A stretch of 21,683 nucleotides of DNA from an uncultured Christensenellaceae bacterium (GTDB lineage: Bacteria > Bacillota > Clostridia > Christensenellales > Aristaeellaceae): the NCBI GenBank assembly GCA_905236495.1, contig CAJOPV010000208.1, forward strand, positions 1 to 21,683, given 5' to 3'. Of this stretch, positions 1 to 6,443 are shown one piece after another. Position numbers and translations under genes: made by a program. Positions within the stretch are counted from its first letter, which is position 1. Each line of letters opens with the position of its first letter. The notes under the pieces were generated by a model. That model ran no database searches. It had not been told where the DNA came from and worked only from the letters and a program-made list of their open reading frames with translations.

Positions 1-27
1 CCGGCGCAAATTTCCCCAAAATAATGC

Positions 28-56
28 TTGCATTTTCCCTTGGGGTATGCTATACT
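28..56 (+). promoter_or_regulatory. Promoter of rpmB, sigma-A type
   Basis: A -35-like TTGCAT (28-33) and a -10 TATACT (51-56) are separated by 17 bp. A TG one base before the -10 (48-49) makes it an extended -10. The -35 is weak (3 of 6) and overlaps a small palindrome (AATGC-TT-GCATT, 23-34). Expected transcription start is near 63, giving a leader of about 68 nt before rpmB. Confidence 0.7.
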
Positions 57-130
57 GTTCAAGCTGTCAATTGGATGTATCGCGGTTCGCCGCGTGTCCG
101 CAAGCGCAATTCCCCGGGGAGGTAATGACA

Positions 131-361
131 ATGGGCAAGTTTTGTGAAGTGTGCGAAAAGGGCCTGATGACGGGCCACAACGTCAGCCATTCCAACCGCA
201 AGAGCAGCCGTACCTGGGCGCCCAACGTCCAGAAGGTGCGCGTGATCGTCAACGGTCGGTCCATGCGGCTGAACGTGTGCACCCGCTGCCTGCGCAGCGG
301 CTATGTGCAGCGCGCTCTGCCCTCCGTGGGCGGCGAAGCTGTCGTCACCGAAGAGGCCTGA
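131..361 (+). CDS. rpmB: 50S ribosomal protein L28
   Basis: This 76-residue protein is ribosomal protein L28, a component of the large ribosomal subunit. The core reads as L28 throughout: MGKFCEVCEKG at the start, then GHNVSHSNRKSSRTW (residues 15-29), then RSMRLNVCTRCLRSG. Cys5/Cys8 and Cys50/Cys53 form the two CxxC pairs of the zinc-binding version of L28. The ATG at 131 is chosen because GGGGAGGT (116-122) lies 8 nt upstream and the family starts with MGK; a longer reading from 47 would add unrelated residues. The tail of about 13 residues after YVQRA is slightly longer than in many L28 proteins of about 62 aa. The gene is monocistronic, with its own promoter and terminator. Confidence 0.97.
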   Translation: MGKFCEVCEKGLMTGHNVSHSNRKSSRTWAPNVQKVRVIVNGRSMRLNVCTRCLRSGYVQRALPSVGGEAVVTEEA

Positions 362-386
362 TTAACCCTTTGAAGCACCGCAATGA

Positions 387-412
387 GCCGCCTGAAAACC
401 GGGCGGCTTTTT
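387..412 (+). terminator. Rho-independent terminator of rpmB
   Basis: GCCGCC (387-392) pairs with GGCGGC (402-407) across a 9-nt loop and is followed by TTTTT (408-412). It begins 25 bp after the rpmB stop codon. Confidence 0.85.
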
Positions 413-437
413 GCGTGGGAACATGATAAAAGTCACG

Positions 438-473
438 GAAAGGCGACAGGAAGATGAGCTCCTGTCGCCTTTC
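438..473. repeat. Perfect 14-bp inverted repeat (hairpin)
   Basis: Bases 438-451 are perfectly complementary to 460-473 around an 8-nt loop (AGATGAGC). There is no clean T-run on either side (plus-strand flank GTTGATTG), so it is either a second, weak terminator or a palindromic repeat or operator. It ends only 5 bp before the -35 element of the next promoter at 479, so it could also be a regulator binding site. Confidence 0.7.
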
Positions 474-478
474 GTTGA

Positions 479-507
479 TTGACGGGCGTTTTCTGCGGGC
501 TTATAAT
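479..507 (+). promoter_or_regulatory. Promoter of the XRE-AbrB / ABC transporter operon
   Basis: TTGACG (479-484) and TATAAT (502-507) are 17 bp apart, a near-consensus sigma-A promoter. A start near 514 would leave a leader of only about 14 nt before the ATG at 528, putting the Shine-Dalgarno at the very 5' end of the mRNA. Confidence 0.8.
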
Positions 508-527
508 GGGCGGGAGGTGAGAAAAGT

Positions 528-947
528 ATGATCGGTGAGAATATTTCCACCCTGCGGAAAAAACGGAAGCTGACCCAGGAGGCCCTGGCGGAGCAGGTGG
601 GGGTGGCCCGGCAGACGGTGGTGAAATGGGAAAACGGCGATTCCGTGCCTGATCTTTTGATGGCGGGGAAGCTGGCGTCGGCCCTGGATGTGACGCTGGA
701 CGATCTGACGAGCGCGGCGCCGGGGCAATCTCCCGGAGCGGACATCCTCAAGGGAAAATACATTTTCGGCCTGGTGACGGTGGGAGACAAGGGCCAGATC
801 GTGATTCCCGTGCGGGCCCGGCGGGTATTCCGCATCAATCCCGGGGATCAGATGATGATGCTGGGGGACGAGGAACGGGGCCTGGCCCTGGTGCATGCCA
901 ATTTTTTTCTGGAAGTGGCGGAGGTAATGAACCGTGAAAACAAATAA
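528..947 (+). CDS. XRE-family regulator with C-terminal AbrB-like domain
   Basis: This 139-residue protein is a predicted DNA-binding transcription regulator. Residues about 5-60 are an XRE/Cro-type helix-turn-helix (LTQEALAEQVGVARQTVVKWE, ending in the ALDVTLDDL segment). Residues about 79-124 read as a SpoVT/AbrB swapped-hairpin domain (VTVGDKGQIVIPVRARRVF, then INPGD). Two DNA-binding folds in one short chain suggest a dimer that recognises a composite site. The ATG at 528 has GGGAGGTGA (512-520) upstream. The gene overlaps the downstream ABC ATPase by 14 bp, so it probably autoregulates its promoter and controls the transporter. The ligand is unknown. The HTH call is firm; the AbrB call is good, though the domain could act in dimerisation only. 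Confidence 0.9.
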   Translation: MIGENISTLRKKRKLTQEALAEQVGVARQTVVKWENGDSVPDLLMAGKLASALDVTLDDLTSAAPGQSPGADILKGKYIFGLVTVGDKGQIVIPVRARRVFRINPGDQMMMLGDEERGLALVHANFFLEVAEVMNRENK

Positions 948-1791
948 CGCGCCCCTGAGCGTTCGGGATCTAAAGAAAATATATCCCTCCTTCCGGCTGG
1001 AAGGGGTATCCTTCGATCTGGCCCCCGGCACGGTGACGGGGCTCATCGGCAGGAACGGGGCGGGAAAAACCACCACCCTGAACGCCATTTTATCCTTCGT
1101 CCGCCCGGACGGCGGGGAGGTGACCTTTTTCGGCCTGCGCATGGAGGAAGCGGCGACAGCGATCAAGGAAAAGATCGGCTTCGTTTCCGCGGGCATGACC
1201 TATTACACCAGAAAAAAGCTGAGAACCATCACTTCGGTCACCCGGCCCTTTTACCCGGACTGGGATGAAAGGGCATACGAAAAATACATGGCTCGCTTCG
1301 GCCTGGAGGAGGATAAGACCCCGGCGGCCCTTTCCAACGGCATGAAGATCAAGTACGCCCTGGCGCTGGCCTTATCCCACCGGGCGGAGCTTCTGATCCT
1401 GGACGAGCCCACCAGCGGGCTGGACCCGGTATCCCGGGAGGAGCTGATCGAGATTCTGCTCGCCCTGCGGGACGAAGGGAAAACCATCCTGTTTTCCACC
1501 CATATCACCGCTGACCTGGAAAAGTGCGCCGACCGTATCCTGTTCATCCGAAAAGGCCGGCTTTCGGCGGATCGGCCCCTGGACGCCTTTGCCGACGATT
1601 ACCGTCTGGCGGAATGGGAAGGGGATATGCCCGGGGACGCCGCGGAAAAAGCCCTGGGGGTTTGCCGGGTCAGAAAGGGGCGCACGGCCCTGTTTGATCG
1701 CGCTGACGCGGAGGCCCTCGGTTTATCCGCCCGGACGCCCACCCTGGATGAGATCATGGTTCACCTGGATCGGGAGGAGGATGCGCTGTGA
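934..1791 (+). CDS. ABC transporter ATP-binding protein (ABC-2/YtrB-like)
   Basis: This 285-residue cytoplasmic ATPase is the energising subunit of a two-gene ABC-2 type transporter. Visible motifs are Walker A GRNGAGKT (39-46), a divergent signature loop LSNGMK (133-138) in place of LSGGQ, Walker B LLILDEP (153-159), D-loop SGLD (161-164) and switch His190 (STH). This pattern fits the YtrB/BcrA-like exporter ATPases found beside small regulators in Firmicutes. The C-terminal 75 residues after the nucleotide-binding domain are poorly conserved. It starts at GTG 934, preceded by GGAGGT (920-925), inside the end of the regulator gene, which implies translational coupling. The substrate cannot be told from sequence; related systems act in antibiotic or peptide resistance, or are of unknown function. 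Confidence 0.93.
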   Translation: MKTNNAPLSVRDLKKIYPSFRLEGVSFDLAPGTVTGLIGRNGAGKTTTLNAILSFVRPDGGEVTFFGLRMEEAATAIKEKIGFVSAGMTYYTRKKLRTITSVTRPFYPDWDERAYEKYMARFGLEEDKTPAALSNGMKIKYALALALSHRAELLILDEPTSGLDPVSREELIEILLALRDEGKTILFSTHITADLEKCADRILFIRKGRLSADRPLDAFADDYRLAEWEGDMPGDAAEKALGVCRVRKGRTALFDRADAEALGLSARTPTLDEIMVHLDREEDAL

Positions 1792-2444
1792 TGAAGCTTT
1801 TGAAAAAGGAATTTCGGCTGTGCCTGCACCCCACGGCGCTGATCATGCTGCTCCTCAGCGCCCTGGTGCTGATCCCCAATTACCCCTACGCGGTGAGCTA
1901 TTTCTACACGACGCTGGGCCTTTATTTCATCTGCCTGGATTCCCGGGAAAACCACGACGCGGGCTACACCCTGTCGCTGCCCGTCAGCAGACGGCAGGCC
2001 GTATCGGCCCGGATGCTGCTGTGCTGCTGCATGGAGGGGGCTCAGATGCTGCTGTGCGGCTTGCTGGTGCTGGTGAATCGGGCGCTGTACGGCGGTATCC
2101 CCAATCAGGCGGGAATGGACGCCAATATCGCCGTGGCAGGCCAGGGGCTGATCGTATTCGGGCTGTTCAACCTCATCTTTTTCCCTTCCTGGTATCGGGA
2201 TATCAATAAAGTGGGCGGCCCGTTTCTGAAAGCCTCCGTCGCGGTATTCCTGTATATCGCCCTGGGGGTGGTCGCCGCCTACGCGGTGCCCTTTGTGCGA
2301 TATCAGCTGGATAACGCCCGCCCGGAGTGCCTGCCTGCCCGGCTCGTTTTCGTGGGCTGCGCGTTTGTTTTCTTCCTCGCCGCCACCTTAAGCGCCTATC
2401 GCCTGTCGGTGAAGCGGTTTGAAAAGCTGGACCTTTCATTGTAA
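1791..2444 (+). CDS. ABC-2 type transporter permease
   Basis: This membrane protein of 217 residues has about six hydrophobic spans and is the partner of the ATPase just upstream. After the first two spans it carries DSRENHDAGYTLSLPVSRRQ, the cytosolic motif (short acidic stretch, then LPVSRRQ) typical of the ABC2_membrane_5 type of small permeases. The ATG at 1791 overlaps the upstream TGA (TGATG), with GGGAGGAGG at 1772-1780; a GTG three bases earlier (1788) is an equally readable alternative start adding one residue. The last residues (KRFEKLDLSL) are cytosolic. With the regulator and ATPase it forms a compact three-gene unit. Transport direction and substrate are unknown; export is the usual assumption for this class. 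Confidence 0.88.
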   Translation: MKLLKKEFRLCLHPTALIMLLLSALVLIPNYPYAVSYFYTTLGLYFICLDSRENHDAGYTLSLPVSRRQAVSARMLLCCCMEGAQMLLCGLLVLVNRALYGGIPNQAGMDANIAVAGQGLIVFGLFNLIFFPSWYRDINKVGGPFLKASVAVFLYIALGVVAAYAVPFVRYQLDNARPECLPARLVFVGCAFVFFLAATLSAYRLSVKRFEKLDLSL

Positions 2445-2464
2445 AAATCTTTCTGAACTGTCGG

Positions 2465-2489
2465 CGGGGCTTGAGGGAGCCGCTCTTTT
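2465..2489 (+). terminator. Possible weak terminator after the ABC permease
   Basis: GGCT (2468-2471) can pair with AGCC (2478-2481), extended by GC/GC outside a two-base bulge, followed by TCTTTT (2484-2489). The stem is short and overlaps the next promoter, so the call is tentative. Confidence 0.3.
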
Positions 2490-2499
2490 GTGGTATAAC
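2471..2499 (+). promoter_or_regulatory. Promoter of the phosphodiester-glycosidase gene
   Basis: TTGAGG (2471-2476) and TATAAC (2494-2499) are 17 bp apart, with an extended -10 TG at 2491-2492. A start near 2506 would fall at the Shine-Dalgarno (2505-2510), giving a leader of roughly 10 nt. Confidence 0.65.
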
Positions 2500-2515
2500 G
2501 AACAGGAGGGAGGCG

Positions 2516-3379
2516 ATGACGGTGAAACGGCGGATCGCCCTGATGCTGCTGATAGCGCTGCTGCCCCTGGGCGGGCTTGCGGAGGAAAGCTATACCCTGA
2601 CGGACAGGAAAACGGAATACATATATGATGCGGAAACGCTGAAATACACCCTGGAAAGCTGCAAGGTGAACGGCACAAAATGCTATGTAACCACCGTGTG
2701 GGTGGCGGAGCCCGCCCGGCAGATCAGGAAAGCTGCTTCTCCCTGGCGCAAGGGCCTCGCCACGGCGGAGGAGCTGGCGGCAAAGATCGAGGGGGCGGCG
2801 CTGGTAATCAACGGCAGCGGCTATGTGAGCCCCCGATACCCGGATATCCCGGCGGATTATCCCGGGGCAAGCGCGGATTATTACTACACGCCCCTGGGCT
2901 CCCTGACAGTGACGGACGGGGAGGTGCTGCGGGACCTGGAGGGCGTGCCCTATTATGGGCTGACGCTGGAAAAGGACGGCCTGCACCTGTACGCGGGGGA
3001 GGAGAACGCCGCGGTGCTGGCGCGTGATCCCCTCCAGACCTGGAGCTTTTACGAGGGCTGCCCCATGGCGCTGGAGGGGCAGGATATCCTGGATCACGAT
3101 TGGGCTTTTGCCAACGTCCGGGCGGTGCGCACCATTCTTGCCGGGCTGAGAGAAGAAAACACCTATTTGATCCTCACCGCCACCTCCATCCACGGGCTGA
3201 CCTTGGTGGAGGCCAATCAATTCCTGCTGGGGGAATTTGACACAGCGTGGATTTACGATCTGGACGGCGGCCCCTCTTCCGCCCTCCTGCGGAGGAAGCA
3301 GGATAAGAAAAAGCCGGTGCGGCTGGAAATATCCTATTCCACCCAAAAGATCGTGGATGTGATGGGATTCACAGAATAA
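2516..3379 (+). CDS. Secreted phosphodiester glycosidase (NAGPA-domain) family protein
   Basis: This 287-residue protein is predicted to be exported. Residues 1-22 form a signal peptide (MTVKRR, a leucine-rich core, then GGLA before EES). The rest reads as the NAGPA-like domain of phosphodiester glycosidases: ALVINGSGYV (95-104) near the front of the domain and the hallmark YDLDGGPSSALL (247-258) near the end. Family members cleave, or are proposed to cleave, sugar-phosphodiester bonds in glycans or cell-envelope polymers; the actual substrate here is unknown. The ATG at 2516 is chosen over an upstream TTG (2471) because GGAGGG (2505-2510) fits it and the signal peptide begins there. It has its own promoter and ends at a bidirectional terminator. 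Functional linkage to the preceding ABC unit is possible but unproven. Confidence 0.85.
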   Translation: MTVKRRIALMLLIALLPLGGLAEESYTLTDRKTEYIYDAETLKYTLESCKVNGTKCYVTTVWVAEPARQIRKAASPWRKGLATAEELAAKIEGAALVINGSGYVSPRYPDIPADYPGASADYYYTPLGSLTVTDGEVLRDLEGVPYYGLTLEKDGLHLYAGEENAAVLARDPLQTWSFYEGCPMALEGQDILDHDWAFANVRAVRTILAGLREENTYLILTATSIHGLTLVEANQFLLGEFDTAWIYDLDGGPSSALLRRKQDKKKPVRLEISYSTQKIVDVMGFTE

Positions 3380-3419
3380 AAAAACACCGTGTCGTTTTTT
3401 TGCGGCACGGTGTTTTTTT
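3378..3419. terminator. Bidirectional terminator between convergent operons
   Basis: ACACCGTG (3384-3391) pairs with CACGGTGT (3406-3413). The stem is lengthened by A-run/T-run pairing outside (3378-3383 with 3414-3419) and a few inner pairs, around a T-rich loop. There is a run of T on both strands, so it can stop the plus-strand gene ending at 3379 and the minus-strand gene ending at 3423. Confidence 0.9.
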
Positions 3420-3422
3420 GCC

Positions 3423-6400
3423 TCACAGGCGGCGGATATACACGTCCATATCCGGGATTTCGCCGCTGCGGATGGATCGGGCGGGGGCGTCCGGCAGGGA
3501 AGGGCCGGGATAGGAAACGCCGTCGATCACGTATTTTTCCACGGCATAGGTTCCCGGGATCAGGCTGCCGGAGCCCGGGATGTGATATTTGACGCGGCAC
3601 GCGCCCAGCAGCATGGCCTCCACCGCGCCGTCCTTCGGGATCAGGCGGGAGGGCAGCATGGGCCGCAGCGTCAGCGTCAGCCCCTCTCCCTCCTCCGCGA
3701 AGGGCGCGAAGCCGAACATCATCCCCTGCCACAGGGAAAGAAACTCCACCGTGGAGCCGGAAAGCCGGGCCACGAAGCCCCGGCCCCGGTAGGCGGGGTT
3801 GGGGTTCACGCTGCTGGCGATGAAGGAGACGTTTTCGTAGGGGGACCGCCCGTAGGTTTCCGGGTCCAGGAAGGGAATGGCGGCCTGGCAGAAGGCGGTT
3901 TCATAATCCTCGTACAGGCCGGAGCGCAGCAGCTCCAGCAGATACTTGTATTCCATGTGCAGCCAGATGGATTCGTTTTCCAGCCAGCCGGGGGTAAAGG
4001 CTCGGGTGCGGCCCGCGGCGTAGGTCAGCTTTTCCAGGCTTTCATTCACCTTGTACATGCGAAGGGCCTCGTCGTACAGGCCGCTGCGCCGCACCTGATC
4101 CGCCATGCGCTGCTTTTCTTCCCGGCTCCCATCCAATTTCAGCCAGCGGACGGGGCCTTCCAGGAAGAGGGGCAGGACCTCTCCCTTCCCGTCCGGGAAC
4201 ATGAGATAGGTGGGGCAAATGCCGCCGCCCATTTCCACGGCCCGGTCAAGGCCCGCTTGCACCTGCCTTTCCATATGCCGGAGCATCCGGGCGGCCTCCG
4301 GGGCGGTAAAGGCGGTTTTGCCTCCCGAAACGCCGTCGGCGGTGGCTTCCCGGTAGGCTTCCCGAAGGGCGTTGGCCTGCTGCCAGCGCTGACCGGGTTC
4401 CTCCGGCAAGCCGGCGGCCACGGTAAACAGATGCGCCATTTCGTCATAGAGGCGGATCACCTGCTGGGGGGCCTGCTCCAGGGCGTCGGCGGTGAAGGCA
4501 AGCAGGCGTTTCAGCTCGCAGCTTTCCGCCACAGAGGAGCCAAACAGCGCCGGGAGCCCGTTCAGCGCGTCATACCAGCCCGGCTTGCCGCCCTCCATTT
4601 CGATCCCCACGCCCGCTTCATCCAGGGCGGCGAACTTGACGGCGCAGAGGAAGATCATTTTTTCCATCAGGCTGTTTTTCGCTGTGCCGCCCTTGCCGTA
4701 CTCCTCCCGCATCCATTTGTTTTGGGAGAGCAGCTTGCGCCGCGTATCCAGGAAGCGGGTCTGGCGCAGGCCCTGGGGCGTTTGCTCCACCCGCTTCTCC
4801 CTGGGCAGCACGAAGGCCCTTGTCTCATACCAGGGGTAATCCGCCGGGCCGAAGAGCAGGGCTTGCTTCCTTTCGGGCCATACGGCGAGGTAACTTTCGA
4901 TCAGATCCAGGCTGTAGGTCCAATGATCGGTCCAGTAGCCTTCGGAGAAGGTGGCGTTGGGCTCTCCCTGGGCGTTTGCCAGGATACCGTTTACGAAGGC
5001 GTCTGCGTCGGTATCCGTAAAACGCCAGGTTTCCGCCGCCATGGAAAGCCGGCCCGGGGTAAACTCGGCGGAGAGCAGCTTTTCAGCCGCTTCCCTGTCC
5101 TCCTTTGCCACGTGGGCAAGGGCGGCGGGCACGTCGGCGCAGCGGAAGGTCATCCGATCGATCACCAGGGGGTTGTAGCCGTCGGATTGGATCAGGGAAA
5201 AGAAGGTGCGGATGCTGGCGTCCCCCACCCAGGGATGGAACAGGAGATCGCACCGGCGGTTCTGGCACACGTCCCGGAAATTGCCGTTGCCCTGGGAATC
5301 GTATTCCGGGGACATGACGAAGTAATTGTATTCCCTTTCCGGGTCTCCGTGCTTGCGGGAGTATAAATAGAAGATATTCTGCTTTTCACCCTGGGAAAAG
5401 CGGATGGGCTCGCCTCCCCGGAGCAGGTTATCCAGGTAGCTTTGCCGGGCGTAGGCGTCAAACACGGGATCGGCGGTTTTGCCGTCGATGACCCGGGTCA
5501 ATGCCGCGGTGAGGGCGTCCGCCCGGGATTGCTTCTCATCAAACCATTGGCTGGTGAGGCTTTTTGCCGCGAAGGCCCGGGCCAGATCCTTGGTTTCCGC
5601 CTGCCCGTACAGTTCGTTCAGCGTCACGCTTTCGCCTTTCTTCAAATACCCCTGCCAGCGGAAAAAGGCGCAGGGGAAAATGATCTGGGTGGCCTGGCGG
5701 GCGGCCCGGCTATCAAAATCTGCTCCGGCAAAGCCCCGGGGCTTTTCCAGGGCGGTATCCTGGGCGAACACCGCTTCCGGGTCCACCACCACGGGCAATC
5801 GCTTTCCTTCCGCCGTCAGCCCCAGGGCGAAATTGCCCCCTTCGATGGCGGTCACCACGGCGGAATCCTCCATGCTGGCCCGCACCCGGTAATAGGGCAG
5901 GCCGGTTTCGTGATCCTCCGCCTGCATCCAGGCCTTTGCCAGCTGGGTCATGTTTTTGAGGGCATCCTGGCCCACCCCGTAGGGGACCAGGGCAGGCATG
6001 CCGTCCAGGAGGTCGATCTCCTCGTCCGAACCGAGATTGGTGATTGTGACCCTTCGGCACAGGGCGCCCACCCGGCATTCGGGCAGGGTAAAATACACGG
6101 CCTCCACCCGGAAATCTTCGCTTTCCCAGCGGACGGTGAGCCGGTTAGGGCGGATATCCATGGCGGCGGCGCCGCCTGAAAAGGCCTCGGTCACCTGTCC
6201 GTTTTTCTTAAGGAAGGTGCGAAAACCCGTCCGCTGCACGTTCTGATAGGCAACATGGGCGGGGGAAAACTCCATGATGGCGTGGTCCTTATCCTGCACG
6301 CCGAAGGAGCAGACCGCCTGGCCCCGGTTGTTGTAATAGCACCAGACGGGGATGCCCTTCTCCCCGGCGATGCCGGGCAGGAAGCTGGAAAAGGGGGGCT

Positions 6401-6440
6401 TTTCCCCATAGCGCTCCAAGGTGAATACGTCGGTGTTCAT
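3423..6440 (-). CDS. GH94-clan phosphorylase, 1,2-beta-oligoglucan phosphorylase-like
   Basis: This 1005-residue cytoplasmic enzyme has no signal peptide. It opens with FSSFLPGIAGEKGIPVWCYY (17-36). In the middle, NFRDVCQNRR (387-396) matches the FRDxxQ substrate-binding motif of GH94 phosphorylases. Further on, KPGWYDALNGLP (619-630) is equivalent to the GH94 WND motif, so Asp624 is the likely general acid. EGYWTDHWTYSLDLIESYL (500-518) is also typical of this subgroup. By recall it resembles Listeria innocua 1,2-beta-oligoglucan phosphorylase (about 1113 aa, general acid Asp735), lacking roughly 110 N-terminal residues. The reaction would be reversible phosphorolysis of a beta-gluco-oligosaccharide to alpha-glucose-1-phosphate. 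The ATG at 6440 has GAAGGGAGAG upstream, inside the end of the 880-aa gene (3-bp gap). The GH94-like fold is a firm call; linkage specificity is inference, and GH149/GH161 beta-1,3 phosphorylases are the main alternatives. Confidence 0.82.
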   Translation of the reverse strand: MNTDVFTLERYGEKPPFSSFLPGIAGEKGIPVWCYYNNRGQAVCSFGVQDKDHAIMEFSPAHVAYQNVQRTGFRTFLKKNGQVTEAFSGGAAAMDIRPNRLTVRWESEDFRVEAVYFTLPECRVGALCRRVTITNLGSDEEIDLLDGMPALVPYGVGQDALKNMTQLAKAWMQAEDHETGLPYYRVRASMEDSAVVTAIEGGNFALGLTAEGKRLPVVVDPEAVFAQDTALEKPRGFAGADFDSRAARQATQIIFPCAFFRWQGYLKKGESVTLNELYGQAETKDLARAFAAKSLTSQWFDEKQSRADALTAALTRVIDGKTADPVFDAYARQSYLDNLLRGGEPIRFSQGEKQNIFYLYSRKHGDPEREYNYFVMSPEYDSQGNGNFRDVCQNRRCDLLFHPWVGDASIRTFFSLIQSDGYNPLVIDRMTFRCADVPAALAHVAKEDREAAEKLLSAEFTPGRLSMAAETWRFTDTDADAFVNGILANAQGEPNATFSEGYWTDHWTYSLDLIESYLAVWPERKQALLFGPADYPWYETRAFVLPREKRVEQTPQGLRQTRFLDTRRKLLSQNKWMREEYGKGGTAKNSLMEKMIFLCAVKFAALDEAGVGIEMEGGKPGWYDALNGLPALFGSSVAESCELKRLLAFTADALEQAPQQVIRLYDEMAHLFTVAAGLPEEPGQRWQQANALREAYREATADGVSGGKTAFTAPEAARMLRHMERQVQAGLDRAVEMGGGICPTYLMFPDGKGEVLPLFLEGPVRWLKLDGSREEKQRMADQVRRSGLYDEALRMYKVNESLEKLTYAAGRTRAFTPGWLENESIWLHMEYKYLLELLRSGLYEDYETAFCQAAIPFLDPETYGRSPYENVSFIASSVNPNPAYRGRGFVARLSGSTVEFLSLWQGMMFGFAPFAEEGEGLTLTLRPMLPSRLIPKDGAVEAMLLGACRVKYHIPGSGSLIPGTYAVEKYVIDGVSYPGPSLPDAPARSIRSGEIPDMDVYIRRL

Positions 6441-6443
6441 GGC

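Noticed and set aside
934..1791. Using this ATPase as the missing energy subunit of the sugar importer
   Set aside because: It overlaps its own regulator and permease genes and has the exporter-type signature, without the C-terminal regulatory domain of MalK/MsmX proteins.
3582..5366. Long plus-strand open frame opposite the 1005-aa phosphorylase
   Set aside because: Its translation is a G/P/H/Q/R-rich string without motifs, typical of the antisense of a GC-rich gene, and the minus strand carries clear family motifs.
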